Positions 47,401-58,705 of a stretch of DNA of 64,000 nucleotides are shown here, piece by piece. Numbering within the stretch: position 1 is the stretch's first letter; each line of letters starts with the position of its first letter. The stretch lies in assembly GCA_030762175.1 (NCBI GenBank), contig CM060831.1, positions 34,041,001 to 34,105,000 on the forward strand. The letters are read 5' to 3'. A model generated the notes under the pieces. It saw only the letters and a program-made list of their open reading frames with translations. It did not search any database and was not told the origin of the DNA. Both the position numbers and the translations under genes were made by a program. Origin of the DNA: Metallyticus violacea. Its lineage: Eukaryota > Arthropoda > Insecta > Mantodea > Metallyticidae.

Positions 47401-48170
47401 TTTTCTCTTTATCATACCTAGAAAATTATTAAAGTCGTAAGTTATGGATCTACTTTCGTATATATGCATTTTTGGACAATCTTTTATAATTGTAGGTGTC
47501 CAGTAGGTGCGGTCGATGTAGATTTCCATGGGTGCAACCGAAATTCGAAATTCGCTTAAAAAAAAGCTAAAAAATAAATAGATATTTCATAGTTCCGCCT
47601 GCAATAGCTTCATTCCTTCGCAACTCGCTAAAAAGTAGCATTCGTAATGAGAATCGCAGTTTATAAATACGTAGTTTTAAGCAAGTAAAAATAATTAATA
47701 TGTTCATATGTTACCTCCATCATACAAGTTTTCACAATTTATTACACCATGAACTAGAGAACTACATACAACGTTAATTATATTGCTTAGATTAGCTATG
47801 GAAAAAAATGTTGTTGCTTCTCGAGTTTTACTCTCTAAAACAAAATAGTAGTGCTTGCGAAATGTCGCACAAAACTCGTTAGCAGATTCTTAGATGTTCT
47901 CCTTTTGTAGCGCGTGTTGAGAATATCAAACAGTTCGGCATCTGTATTTGGTGATGTGACTATTTCTTTTTTCCTTGTGAAAACGTGAGCGTACGATGTT
48001 GCTGCAGTACATATAGCTCCGTTTCCATCTGGCAGACTTACCGATAACCATTTCGTCACATCTCTGACGTCAATCCGGAGGCACGTTATGATTGATGAGT
48101 CAGTCAGGATACACAAATAAACCTCGTTCACACAACGCATCAATGCCCGCACCATTCCTCCATCCATCCA

Positions 48171-48203
<33 letters not shown>

Positions 48204-48789
48204 AAGTCACAAGTGGCATTTTCTCCTGATACAGGAAAAATCAAACTGCGACCGCAGCATATAAAGTAGTGGTACCAGGATATTGCTATATCTGCCTAAT
48301 GCATTTTTTATGTCCACTGTAAGCCGATGGATTGTCCCATATAAAAGTTAGCTGCTAAAATGAAATTTGATTTTGAAAGGCTAAGGCCAGTAGTTTTTTA
48401 TCACCATAACCCAATGAAAACAGCTTGAGTTAGACTGCAGGGAGTGTTGCATGTCGCTTTTATCGACAGATCTGTTACCACAGAATAGACATCAGTTCTC
48501 AAGCAATTTAAGAAAACAATATGCTTGTGTTCGGCATTTTTAGAATGTGTTCACAGTTAAACCCTTTTAGATTTAACCATTTCTCTATTAAAGTTAGCCT
48601 TGATCATTTTGTATACAGAACTGCAATTCCAATATCAGTGCTGCCACCACTAGGATAATTATTATCATTACTATCAACATACACCAGTATTCTTACTGAG
48701 TTCCTGATCATGGAAAGAAATTCTTCAAGTAGAAAAATGCTGTACAATCATTTCATTAAATAATTATAAGATTTTTAATGTGCTGATCG
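47401..48789. other. unassigned stretch with poly(T) tract
   Basis: A T run lies at 48173-48201. The minus-strand frame 47835-48173 (112 codons) starts next to this run and has no motif I recognise. It could be a retroposed fragment, since the homopolymer is adjacent. Confidence 0.4.
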
Positions 48790-49880
48790 TACATTTTTTG
48801 TCAACAAGACTTTACTCATCCTCATAATTTTGATGATATTTCTCAAAGTAGTCCCCGTTGGATGCTGTGCAACTCTCTCAGCGTTTCTACAAGTCTTCAA
48901 GGATATGCTGGAAACATTTTTTTTGGCAGGTCTTCAGAATTGCTTCTGCAGCCCTCACCACTGTATTTTACAAAAACCCTCTCACGCAGATGCTGCCTCA
49001 ATTTGGGGAAAAGGAAAATGGAACTAAAACTGGCCTATAAGGAGGGTGAAGAACATACATCACATTAATTTTTGTAAGATACTCAGTAACAACATTAGCG
49101 TTGCGTGATCGTGCATTATCGTGGTGCAGCATCCAACTTGCTGCGTGCGATACGTCCTTGCATAGTCCTTACTATAGTCCAATTACATCTGTGTGTACAT
49201 GTAGGACATGCTGGTAAACCATTCCTTGAATATCGAAAAATGAGCAGCAGAAGCAACCAGTTTTACTTTTTATTTATTTATTTTGTTGGTGAGATGGGTA
49301 TTTTCACATAGAGCTTTCCTGTTTGCTTTCAGGATTGAAACTATATATCAGCAGTTATTACCAGTGAAAGAAACTGCACATTTTCCTGTAATACCATCTT
49401 CAACTGCATGCACATGAATGTCCTTTTGTTCGAGAACCTGCAGTTTGGAACTCACCGTGCACAAACATTTCTCATGTGCAATTTTTCAGTAACTAATGTG
49501 TGGATAGCACCCAGTGAAAGTTTTAGAATTTCTAAAAGTATTCTTAACGTTAATCGACAATACTCTTTCACAATGACAGCAGTGGCGTTAATGGTTTCTT
49601 CCGTTAGAGCACAAACTGGAGTGTCGGGTTTACCTTCCTTTGAAACATACTGCATTCCTTCTTTAAACATTTTAAACCATCTTTGAGTTCTGCTGTAAGG
49701 AAGAACAAACTCTCCGTAGGCCTCATTTAACTTGCAAAGGACTCAGCTGAATATGGGTTGAGAAGAAAGGAGAATTAAGAGCAGAGTATTGTTCGTCATG
49801 TGTCAGCTCCATTTTGCTGTAGGAGGAACTGAACATGTATTAACTTGCACACCCCTTCCAGGTGGAAACCGAAAGTGACA
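48790..49880 (-). pseudogene. mariner transposase relic, second copy of the 25.4-kb lineage
   Basis: From right to left on the minus strand: CKLNEAYGEFVLPYSRTQRW then FKMFKEGMQYVS near 49640-49735 (first helix-turn-helix end and F..FKEG linker); IVKEYCRLTLRILLEILKLS, GAIHTLVTEKLHMRNVCAR near 49452-49580 (second helix-turn-helix); WMLHHDNARSRNANVVTEYL near 49075-49135 with the second catalytic Asp in HHDNA; VLHPPYRPVLVPF near 49035-49070 (HPPYSPDLAP); and ASNGDYFEKYHQNYEDE with a stop near 48810-48865. Better preserved than the copy at 25370 and in the same orientation. Shared 5' flank: gctgtaggaggaactgaaca. Confidence 0.85.
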
Positions 49881-50640
49881 CCAATGAAACCAGTACCATG
49901 TGTACATAACGCATTAAGATAAAGAAATGTAGAGTTAAATATTAGCGTAAGAAATTATTCCTAAAAAATTACGACAATTCTTTATAAAACAGTCTACTTC
50001 AAACACCCAATATTTGCAGTATTTGCAGCTCGGCTAAGTTTGTGTGTGTTTTTCCTTCACTAGCAGCCTTGTACTTCTCTCGAATCTTGAACATTTTCTT
50101 TCCTTCTTTTACAAGTAGGTAGCACCATGGTCTTCTACTTCTTTTCCTTAACACTCTACTTTGGGCACACAAGTCAGCTCTGTTGTCTTACTGTTCAAAT
50201 TGCGGGCTTGTCCTTAAAAGAAACTATCGTCCTGATAGGAACTTATGTCCTTCGGCTCTGCAACCATATCCTTCTTACCAACAATTCTTCTTTGTCATTT
50301 GGTAAATTTGGAGCTATATATAGTCAATTTTAAATTCACAGTTCTTAAATTCTTTTAACACTTGACTTTGTTTACCATAATTTTTATTTAAAATCAACCA
50401 TAAACGAACCATTCATAGCTTATATATTGGGTTCCTCGTACAGTTCCTTCCCCATTAAACCGCTTGTCCAATTGTATTCGTGGTTAAGTGTTACTCGTAC
50501 ATTGGGTTGGAAACTAAAACAAGTTATAATTCTGTTCTTACTAGAAAACCAACTTTTTTTTCAAAATTCATGTGCACAAGCATGGTTTATTGATTAATTT
50601 TTCCGAAAGAATTAAGACCATTAGTCTTCTCTTCCGCTCT
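49881..50640. other. unassigned stretch
   Basis: No gene recognised. Confidence 0.5.
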
Positions 50641-50645
50641 ACCTC

Positions 50646-50687
<42 letters not shown>

Positions 50688-50688
50688 G
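50646..50688. repeat. (AAT)n microsatellite
   Basis: About 14 AAT units. It lies about 350 bp beyond the stop codon of a minus-strand LINE fragment, on the side where the LINE 3' tail should be, so it may be the LINE's simple-repeat tail. Confidence 0.95.
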
Positions 50689-51038
50689 TTATAACGACAA
50701 TATTACAATTCATAACATTGACAGTAACGAGGAACTTACTGGTACATATGTAAACTAATGCAAAACATGACATAGACAAATAAATGTATGCTAATATATA
50801 AATATGGCTCATGAAAATGAAAAATAAAAATATTAACTTAAGAATTAGAAAAATAAAAAGAACAATAATAATACAAGCACTAACAATGAAAATTTAATCA
50901 CATATGAATCTATGCAAAGGTGAAAATAAATATACCAGCCAAACACAAAACTAAATACTCAAACAATAGTATGAAAGACATAAGAGCATTAATGATAGTA
51001 ATAGAAACAATAATATGAAATATTTCACAGCAGGAAAA

Positions 51039-51480
51039 TCAAATAAATACTGTGTTGTAACAAAAGGAATCTAAATTTAGAAGTAATCGGTAATTTGTAA
51101 TAACATTAAACAATTTCTTATAAAATGCTTCTAATGTTTGGCAATCTCTGACATCCCGTGGCAATGTATTCCATAGACGGGCAGTGTTACCGTGAATGAT
51201 GGTGAGTCAAGTGATGTTCGGTGCAATGTAATAATAGTACGTGCCGGGTTTTCAGAGCGTATGTTAAGATTATGGGAGGAAGACAGTTTTTGAAAACGAG
51301 AAGATAGTTAAGATGGGGAAGATGTATGGATAATTTTGAAAAGTAGTGTGAGACAATGAATATATCTTCGGTCTTTCAGGCAGAACCAAGACACCACGTC
51401 GAGGAAGGATGTTATTTCGCAGATGTTATACGCACATATTATGAACGTGCTACATTTACGTGTTACAGTTTAATTCTGTT
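51039..51480 (-). pseudogene. LINE ORF2 C-terminal fragment
   Basis: The minus strand gives FLDVVSWFCLKDRRYIHCLT, LLFKIIHTSSPS with FQKLSSSHNLNIRSENPART, then ITLHRTSLDSPSFTV. After a one-base frameshift it reads NTARLWNTLPRDVRDCQTLE and AFYKKLFNVITNYRLLL, ending in a stop near 51039. R…S.F…ARLWN.LP..VR…L..F…L is the conserved C-terminal block of CR1/Jockey-like LINE ORF2 proteins. The reverse-transcriptase core is not recognisable farther upstream. The 50690-51038 interval would be its 3' untranslated region. Confidence 0.82.
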
Positions 51481-53279
51481 AGCAGAAAAATCGCAGCAGT
51501 CGAAGTGAGGCATCACCAGGGATTGCACCAATATCTTCTTTAAGGTTAAGGATAGGGACATGTTTAATCATTTATATGTAGAAATTAAAACGAAAAGATA
51601 AGGTTAAATTGAACATATTAAAAACATTATAGCGATCCTAAATAACAATGATGACATAGTGCATTATCAAGATTCCTAACCTTTTACAGTCTTGTGGAAA
51701 TCTTGCAGAATATCGTTTCATCATCATAAAAAGTTTTTAACAATGCAAATTAAAAACATCTGCGTGCTTCAGATTTGTGAATCTATTGACCCAACACAGA
51801 GTTGTACATATTAAACTTTACGAACAGCCTGCAAAGATCAGGAAATAAATGACGGTGCAGAAGGGAGAGCCATGTTTTATTGGTTTCCCGTTTTCCCGCT
51901 GCGCTCTCGAAAGCGCTGTGATCGCCGAAACCGCAGCCGGAGTGTTAACTACGCACTGATGGCTGAATTATAGGGTACAATTAGGACAAAACGGTCCGAT
52001 GAGGGTACACCGCCCAATTAACGGACGCGGCACCACTGGGAAAAACCACGTCACCCGAACTAAATGGATTTGCAAGACATAGTGCCTATCTGCAGAGTGG
52101 CGGGTGAAAGAGAGTTTTGTGCGCGTTAATTCGGCGAATTATGAGTGTAATGTAGTTCAACGAATATCTAGATACTAATGAATTTAATTACATACATCTA
52201 TGATAGGTTCCTGGTCGTTTAAGTGAAACTGCAACAGGAGTTGATGTAGTAATACTAGCTATTCTCACTAGAGGCGCTGATTAGACCAGAATATTGAGCA
52301 GGTAGATGCGTCATCTTGCGGAGAAAACTTAAAGTCTGCGTCAGTATAGTATAGTTTTAGCACACTTTTTTTTTTTTAAATTGTATAATGGATTTATTTC
52401 TGTACTTTTGTATTATCTATCCACTCTTTGAGTGATCCTAGCTTCAACATATAAACAATGTTTCCTCCTGCAATTCGCGCTAAGAATACTCCCGATTGTC
52501 AGAAACACATGGTAAATATAAGTGACGCAATGACGAGAGACCGGTCATTTCTGAGGTTAGGTTTACTACCTCCCTTATTGCGAGTGCCGGATACTTTTCG
52601 CAAAAACTTTGAACAAGTTTAAAATAATTGTTTCCTCGCCACTAGTTAAGGGCTTGCTCGGTTCATGCTTTACATAATATATCTCTGTAGAAATAGCAAC
52701 ACTGATTCATTAGCGTCAGCCATGATAACAAATGCAAACTGCTTGAGCCTTTCCTTGTTTTAAACAAACGTTGAATCAGGCGAGCTGCATCTTCGGAGTT
52801 GGAGCGCATCAATTTTGAAATTCAACTTATTAAGTCAGCAGTAATAAATTAAAGTCGTAAGCAATGCTTTTTGTACAGCATAAGTTATTTATTACTGAAC
52901 CTATCCTCAAAATTAGATTGGTAACATGGAACTACTTTCTTTGCGTGCATTGCTACTGTGTTGTACTTGGCTGCACACAATCGTGCTAATGACGTCACGT
53001 CACTGACATTGTTTTGATCGGGACTACTCTACAGATGAATAGGATAGTGTTTCTATAACTGTAGTAATTAGTTGAACAAAAAATAAAGAGTAGATAAGTT
53101 GGAACAATTAATAGCATACTAGAACATCATGTATCTGGGAACCAAAATGTTGCATATAAAGCTATAGAACACACAATGAAGAAAAGGATACACTCAAATA
53201 AAAATAGGCGGATGGAAACTTTCTAAAGATTGTGATGTAACCCCCCAAAGTCATAGAAGAAAAAATAATTAGAAGAAAA
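51481..53279. other. unassigned stretch
   Basis: No gene recognised. The block 51860-52130 is notably richer in G+C (for example gccgaaaccgcagccggag and aacggacgcggcaccac) and is unidentified. Confidence 0.45.
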
Positions 53280-54023
53280 CAATGAACAGGAATTGAAGGT
53301 TATACTTGAAATCTTAAAAAAAAAAAAAAAATATCAAATATCAACTGGAATATATCTAATAATTACAAAATTAACAACAATAAGTACCTTTTAAAACTAA
53401 GTTTTTATTCTTATTAAACAGATGCTGGAAAACAGCAATCATTCCAGAAAATTAGTCTTCTTAAAAAAGGAAACCAGAAAAACTGTAACAAAAACAAATA
53501 TATAAAAAATATTGAAAGCATTTTTAATAGTGTTTAACGCCCGTTATAACAGCTGAGCCATCACAGGCGGTGGACACTGATGATACATGAAATGAAATTA
53601 TACACTGGGATTATTTGTCTAAGGAAGGAAGCTTTTCAGGTCTAAGTTTAAGGTACCTCTCCGGCATTTGTCATTTATGAAGAATGAGGAAAACCTGGAA
53701 AAAACCTCAGTCAAGAAGGACGGTCCTGGTGGGAATCGAACCCCAGGCCTCCCGCTCACGAGTCCGCGACTTAACGACATCGGCCACTCGTGGCGGTGTA
53801 TTGAACACTGATCATATAATATATTAAAACTCATATGCGCAAAAATGACAAAAATAGCACAGATAAAATTATCTCAAGAACAGAATAGGTTTCGACCAAA
53901 AAAATCTAGTACAGAAATGTGTTTACTTTACAAACTCTGATTAGTATAAGAAGAGAATTTCATATACGAACACATTTAGCCTTTATTGACTACGTCAGGA
54001 CTTTTCAACAAAGTAGATAAACG
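53280..54023 (+). pseudogene. LINE reverse transcriptase fragment, split by SINE-B
   Basis: Before the SINE the plus strand reads TDAGKQQSFQKISLLKKGNQ with KNCNKNKY next, matching the CW..G.IP….LLKKGD.KNC.NYR region at the start of the LINE reverse-transcriptase domain. After the SINE, across frame changes, a degraded EEQNGFR..RS segment is followed by VFTLQTLI-like sequence, then TNTFSLY and LAFIDYVRTF, matching …THIAFID..KAFD of the catalytic region with the first Asp. The Y.DD motif is not reached. The 3' side is cut by a truncated SINE-A at about 54025. Confidence 0.68.
53517..53798 (-). mobile_element. SINE-B, full length, inserted in a LINE
   Basis: The reverse complement begins accgccacgagtggccgatg, with tcgcggactcgtgagcggg, an exact B-box ggttcgattcc, and aggaccgtccttcttgact. 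The full body follows to gggcgttaaacactattaaa. The 7-bp direct repeat tattgaa at 53510-53516 and 53799-53805 is a candidate target duplication. The minus-strand frame 53619-53834 is a shadow of this SINE. Confidence 0.92.
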
Positions 54024-54024
54024 A

Positions 54025-54184
54025 ATGGGTGCTGTGTCGTAGATTTACGCCAGTAAAAGAACCTCAAACCTCAAAGAAGAGGTCTCTGAGCAAAATATAT
54101 GAGCTATTTCACACCCTGAATTGAATGGGACGCTAATGACCTGAGATGTTAAAGAGCGTCCATAAATATGTCAAATCAATAAAA
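54025..54184 (+). mobile_element. SINE-A, 5' truncated
   Basis: It starts within the gtgctgtgtcgtagatttac block and runs through agaacctcaaacct, cctgaattgaatgggacgct and gatgttaaagagcgtccata to an A-rich end. The head and first half are missing. It abuts the LINE fragment. Confidence 0.88.
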
Positions 54185-55510
54185 ACAAGCACCTACAACC
54201 AAAGAAAATATGAAGGAAAGAATGTGCAATGCTTATGGCACTGTAAGTTGCCAAATGTTCGTAAAAGCGCCCGAAAAGAATGTAGATGTTACTCAAGCTA
54301 TTTTAAGCGTTTGAAACGTAATATATTGATTTATTATTATTTACTTTTATCTAGCATGTCTGATTTCAACTGCTCTATGATTATTATTAACATTTAATTT
54401 AGGAAAAAAAAAACAGCTTTAAAGGCATTGCCTTACTTGTTGAGAGCAATCGGCATATCTAAAAATTATACCAATGTTTCATTTAAAGCCATGGTGGTGC
54501 CTGCTATCTTGCCCATGAAACTATTATCAAAGTCCTTTTCCACAAAGGCAGACTCTAATTATAATTATTCATTTAATAGATTATAGCTTTATAAAGTACA
54601 TGTAAGGAACGTGAATTTAAAAATAACAGTATATATAGTATAGTGTTATTATAGCTATAATTGTATATTACCTGCAGGCTTGCTTTATTACGAAGAAACG
54701 CTACTTATGTGCACTTTACGGTCTTTCTAACAAAGGAGAAAAAACGGAAGAACATTGTGAACATTGCAAATCAACACACGTTCTATTATTCCTTTACTTG
54801 TTGCCACATCTGCAAACGTACCTGATATTATTAAAGCAACTGCTGAATCATAATAATCTCTGTTGTGTCACTGTGCCCGCAACAGCGTAGAATTTATTCC
54901 AGTGAAGAGGTAAAGCCATTCGACTTCCAGTTTATACACACCATCAAGCAAATCCAGTTCGAGCATCAATGACAAACACATGTCTATCCATCAAGTGTAA
55001 CGAAATTATCAAATAAACTTGGAAACAATGCCAGCTTTTGGATCAAATCACCGAATGAAATAAGAGCTCATCTTCATGGTCCGAGAAATGATGTTGCATA
55101 CATAATGCAATGGGGAAATGTATCTGAAATATAGTTATCGTATACTTTAATGCAGCAAGGCAAAAATGTAATTAATGTTCAGTTTCAATAGCACATTAAT
55201 TTTCTCTTGCTCTTGACTTCTTGTATAAAATATACATAAAAGTTTGTATTAATTAGAAAGACAGACTTTGATGAATGTTTAAAATAAACACATACATAGA
55301 AATATTAATATATTTAGCGTAAAGGAGTGGTATTTATTAATACAAGGATTTTGAAAAGTAAGAGGTAGCTTACGTTGCTTATGTATTCATTTTCTACACA
55401 CTTTTAAAAATTCTGGCATTGCCTTATATCGCAACTAAACGGATTTTTTACCACCCATCTATTGTCATCTGTTCATGCTTTATGTTGTTATGTCCACAAT
55501 GTTGTTATTG
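54185..55510. other. unassigned stretch
   Basis: No gene recognised. Confidence 0.5.
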
Positions 55511-55569
55511 TACAGGGTGTCCCATAATAAACAAATTATTATTTTAATAATAACACATAATTTATTTGA

Positions 55570-56370
55570 AAATTGCTAATATTATTCAGTCAATATGAAG
55601 CACAAAAACTGCCACTAAACACGAAACAAAGCATTAGGCAAATGTCTTGCACGGTTTCGTTGGCAAATCTTCACTCTATTGACAAAATTTTCAACGACTT
55701 TAGAGCAAAGTTCCGGCTGAATTTCACCCATGACACGTCTAATTTCTGCCTTTAGTTGAGTTCGCTGATTATCCACATAAACACAGGATTAAAGTTCGCA
55801 GTAATCGGGTCGGTCCTGGTGGGGTAGTGCCTTCCAGACCCAATATCGCGGGTTCAAACCCGACCAGGATCGATGGATTTTTTTCGGGCGTAAAAATCCT
55901 AAGTATGGCTTCCTTCGGAAGGAAAGTAAAGTCGTGGGTCCCGTGTCGTATATTTACGGCACGATAAAGAACCTCAAGCCTGAAAGAGAGGCCTCTGAGC
56001 AAAATTTGTCGGCCGTTTCACGTCCTGAATAGAATGAGACGCTGATGACCTGAGATGTTAAAGAGCGTCCATAAATAAACCAAATCAACAAAGCTGTAAT
56101 CGGAACGGTTAATCGTTGTGAACGACGGCGGATCGACTTCACTGGGTTCATAGCAACGCTTTGTCTGACGAGAGCAGCATTCTCTACCGACGATGAGAAC
56201 GAGAACGTTCAGATGATTTGATGTTTTCTGTCGATCTTGTATCTTCAAATTTCCTTACCAGTCTCTCCACTGCACTGTTGACACTTATGGCGCCTTTCGT
56301 TTACCAAAAATTACACGGAGGCTTCGAACGGTCTCTGCGTAATATTCACAGTACTTAAAATGTACTTTCA
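55570..56370 (-). pseudogene. Tc1-like transposase remnants (N- and C-terminal parts)
   Basis: On the minus strand, right of the SINE, CEYYAETVRSLRVIFGKRKA, KFEDTRSTENIK and ALVRQSVAMNPVKSIRRRSQ match the N-terminal DNA-binding region of DUF4817-type transposases (FG.R..PS…V.KFE.TGS; R..V..NP..SIRRRSQ.L). Left of the SINE, VYVDNQRTQLKAEIRRVMGE and IQPELCSKVVENFVNRVKIC run to a stop, matching the conserved C-terminus. The DDE catalytic domain, about 150 residues, is missing between them. Confidence 0.85.
55809..56092 (+). mobile_element. SINE-A, full length with 11-bp target duplication
   Basis: gcagtaatcgg (55798-55808) and gctgtaatcgg (56093-56103) flank the element with one mismatch. It has the SINE-A head (ggggtagtgccttccagacc; B-box ggttcaaaccc), gatggatttttttcgggcg, the full body and the gttaaagagcgtccataaat 3' end followed by aaccaaatcaacaa. 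It lies in the opposite orientation to the transposase remnants it interrupts. Minus-strand frames at 55769-56248 span both and are not genes. Confidence 0.93.
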
Positions 56371-56544
56371 GAGTCAGGACGGTTGGTCCTTCGTGTATCG
56401 CTCTATTTTAGTTTATAACAAAAAACATAAATGACAATCGTTAATCGCAATACAAGAGTTGGCATTCTGTTAAATTTCAGGCTCGGCGCTCTATTTAAAA
56501 CTAGCATTCATTATGGGACACCTATACAAGTAACAACCTCTCTT

Positions 56545-56700
56545 CAAGGCTGTATACAACAGTTCTGAATATCTGCCATAGTGTATGGTTTGCCTAGGAA
56601 CACCCTTTCTTTCAGATAACCACACAACCCATAATCTGCTGGATTTAAGAGCTTGCAGGCTTCTGCAAAGAGCTGGAATTGCATGTGCCAGCTCTTAAGC
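56545..56700 (-). pseudogene. Tc1/IS630-like transposase C-terminal fragment
   Basis: The minus strand reads LNPADYGLCGYLKERVFLGK then PYTMADIQNC, matching the L.P.DF.LWGYLK..VY...P.TI..L block near the third catalytic residue of DUF4817-type transposases. It adjoins the right end of the element at 55513-56524 but should lie upstream of that element's C-terminal part, so it belongs to a separate copy. Confidence 0.65.
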
Positions 56701-58407
56701 TATTTTGTGCAAGAATTCACGGAAAAGATGCTGAAAAACCGCATACACATTCCTATTAACATTGAACTAGCACGATACGTGTTTGCAGAGATAATATCAT
56801 TTCTTCACAGAAATAGAAATTAATAAAACAATTTTACTTGAGTCGAAACTCTGTAATTCAATTACCCCTAGAATATTCGTCATAGTCATATAAAAAGCCA
56901 GCGTCAGAATTTTTAAGATTGTGCTTAAAATGGAGAAAATATGAGCTATTAAAGTTACCCCTTACTTTTTCTAAAGTAGAAAAATAAATGTTAGGAAGTT
57001 TGTTCTATTAAATTAAAAAGTGTTTGGTTTAAAAAAGGGAAGAATTTCAGAGTGGCAACTATCCCTTAAATATTTGCTAGAATTTTCTAAATTAAAAAAA
57101 AAATATATTACTAATATAGTTTATTTCGTTTTTAAGAATGTAGTTATAAAATTACACCTTTCAAAATAATCTTAGTAAAGATAAGCAGACTGTAAATTAG
57201 TAGTGCATTGTTAACAAAGAAATGTGTACTACATTTGAAGTTAATGTAATAGTAAACTTATCAAAACAATTTCTATATTCTTAAATCTCAAAGTATAATC
57301 TTGGAACTTCCTGTGTCGACGATACTCTGAGCTTCTTAACTTTAACTGTACTCATTTCACATGTAATTAATGTTGAAAATATCTTAAATGTGCCTTATTT
57401 GTCCTCTGCTAATATTATTTCTTTTTTTTTCTGTAATGTATGCCGTAGCCTATGCCTGCATTTTATTCTTCTCTGTTCATCAATTTCAGTGGTTGCTTTG
57501 TTATTTTGCTCAGTTGCTAATTGCTATATAATTTAGTGCAGTGGTAATGGAATTGTAGGAATAGTAAGTCTGCTAATACCACTCGTTAACTTAAACCTAA
57601 CCCAAAATTTACATTTTAAGATTGCTATGGGTTGTTATGGAAAAGAATCTTAACATTTAACCCCTATGTTAGGTTAAGTATCATGAAGATCAATATATAA
57701 TATTTACTTAGGTTATGTTCGGTTAGAGAAGTTTGTATAAGAAATTTAGTTTTATCCTTTACCCTTCAATTTATGCGTTGCTGTTTAGTGAATTTTTTTC
57801 TGTTGGTAACAATCATCACGTGACTAACTTCACCACTACGTCGCCATTTTATCCTTCTTGGTATAATTTCTGCTATAAAAGTTCACCACTTTTTTATAGT
57901 ATGTATTACTTGCTTTGAATGCATTCAGTTCATTGCTTCTTGCTTAGAGCTGCACTTCTACCTAACATTTAAGTTCCGTATGTTTTTCTACCTTTGGTTG
58001 TTTACGATCATATAAAATATACATGTAATTTCGATTTAAAAAGGTTAAGTTATAGTAAAACATGCAGAATAATGCTTATTTAGATAACTAGTTACAGAGG
58101 TGAGTTTTAGTAACGAGAGATTAAATTCTAACATGACCGGGTGGAATGTTTTAAGACCAGGGGGTCACTAAAACTAATTTTATAACGTGTTATTTTTTAT
58201 CTATGTTTGGTATATTTAACGAAATTTATGTAAAAAGTCAGGAAATAAAATTATTATAAATTGAAGTTTATTCGATTCGGCCAAAGCCTACTTAAACCTC
58301 TTCATTTATGTGAATGAGGAATAGTTTCCTGGTAACAAGAAAAATCAACAAACATTGTTACTGTAGTTTCCATTTTAGATCTCGCTTTCTCGCTTCAGAA
58401 AGCGAAA
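56701..58407. other. unassigned AT-rich stretch
   Basis: No gene or element recognised. Confidence 0.55.
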
Positions 58408-58705
58408 ATGAGGGAAGAAGATGAATTTGATAGTCCACCAGCTGCGATCATACAAACAGTCGAACATGTAACTTTGAATCTACTTCCTGCAAAAAACGTA
58501 GAAAAGTTTATAGGAACAATTACACGAAATTCAAGGACTAGTGTGCGAGTAATGGAGAAGAATAAATTATGATATTGCATTTGCGTATTTTTATGAAAAG
58601 TCCAAAATTATTAAGTCTTTGGTCTGAATATTCTATGATCAAATCAACTCTTCTGATTAATGATAACTTTGATATTAGTAAGCTCGAAACTTTTCATTAA
58701 ATGAT
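58408..58705 (+). pseudogene. fragment resembling the N-terminal domain of a tyrosine-recombinase-like protein
   Basis: An ATG opens a 54-codon frame with MREEDEFDSPPA, LNLLPAKNVEKFIG and VMEKNKL. After a stop and a frame change, DIAFAYFYEKSKIIKS joins LWSEYSMIKSTLLINDNFDI then SKLETF. The order LLPAKS..KY…F..W…N…LAYF.E.S…LWS.YSM.K.T......DI.K is one I recall from uncharacterised arthropod proteins with a SAM-like N-terminal domain, related to tyrosine recombinases such as Crypton elements. No catalytic part follows. The preceding bases ccattttag look like a splice acceptor, so this could be a decayed exon rather than an intronless element. Confidence 0.45.

Larger units (their letters stand above)
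55513..56524 (-). mobile_element. Tc1-like element (DUF4817-type) carrying a SINE-A
   Basis: The left end cagggtgtcccataataaac and the reverse complement of the right end (taggtgtcccataatgaatg) form terminal inverted repeats, with TA at both borders (55511-55512 and 56525-56526). The minus strand encodes transposase remnants at both sides of a SINE-A. Without the 284-bp SINE the element is only about 730 bp, so its middle (the catalytic domain) had been deleted before the SINE landed. Confidence 0.85.

Noticed and set aside
47835..48173. 112-codon minus frame next to a poly(T) run, considered as a retrocopy
   Set aside because: The protein is not recognisable, and the homopolymer is at the 5' side of the frame rather than the 3' side expected for a poly(A) tail.
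53720..53798. Possible tRNA-Leu/Ser gene on the minus strand with an exact B-box
   Set aside because: Part of a full-length SINE-B; the same head with the same body occurs at several other sites.
55769..56248. Minus-strand frames of 65-77 codons as small genes
   Set aside because: They cross the boundary between SINE-A and Tc1-like transposase remnants and are shadows of those elements.
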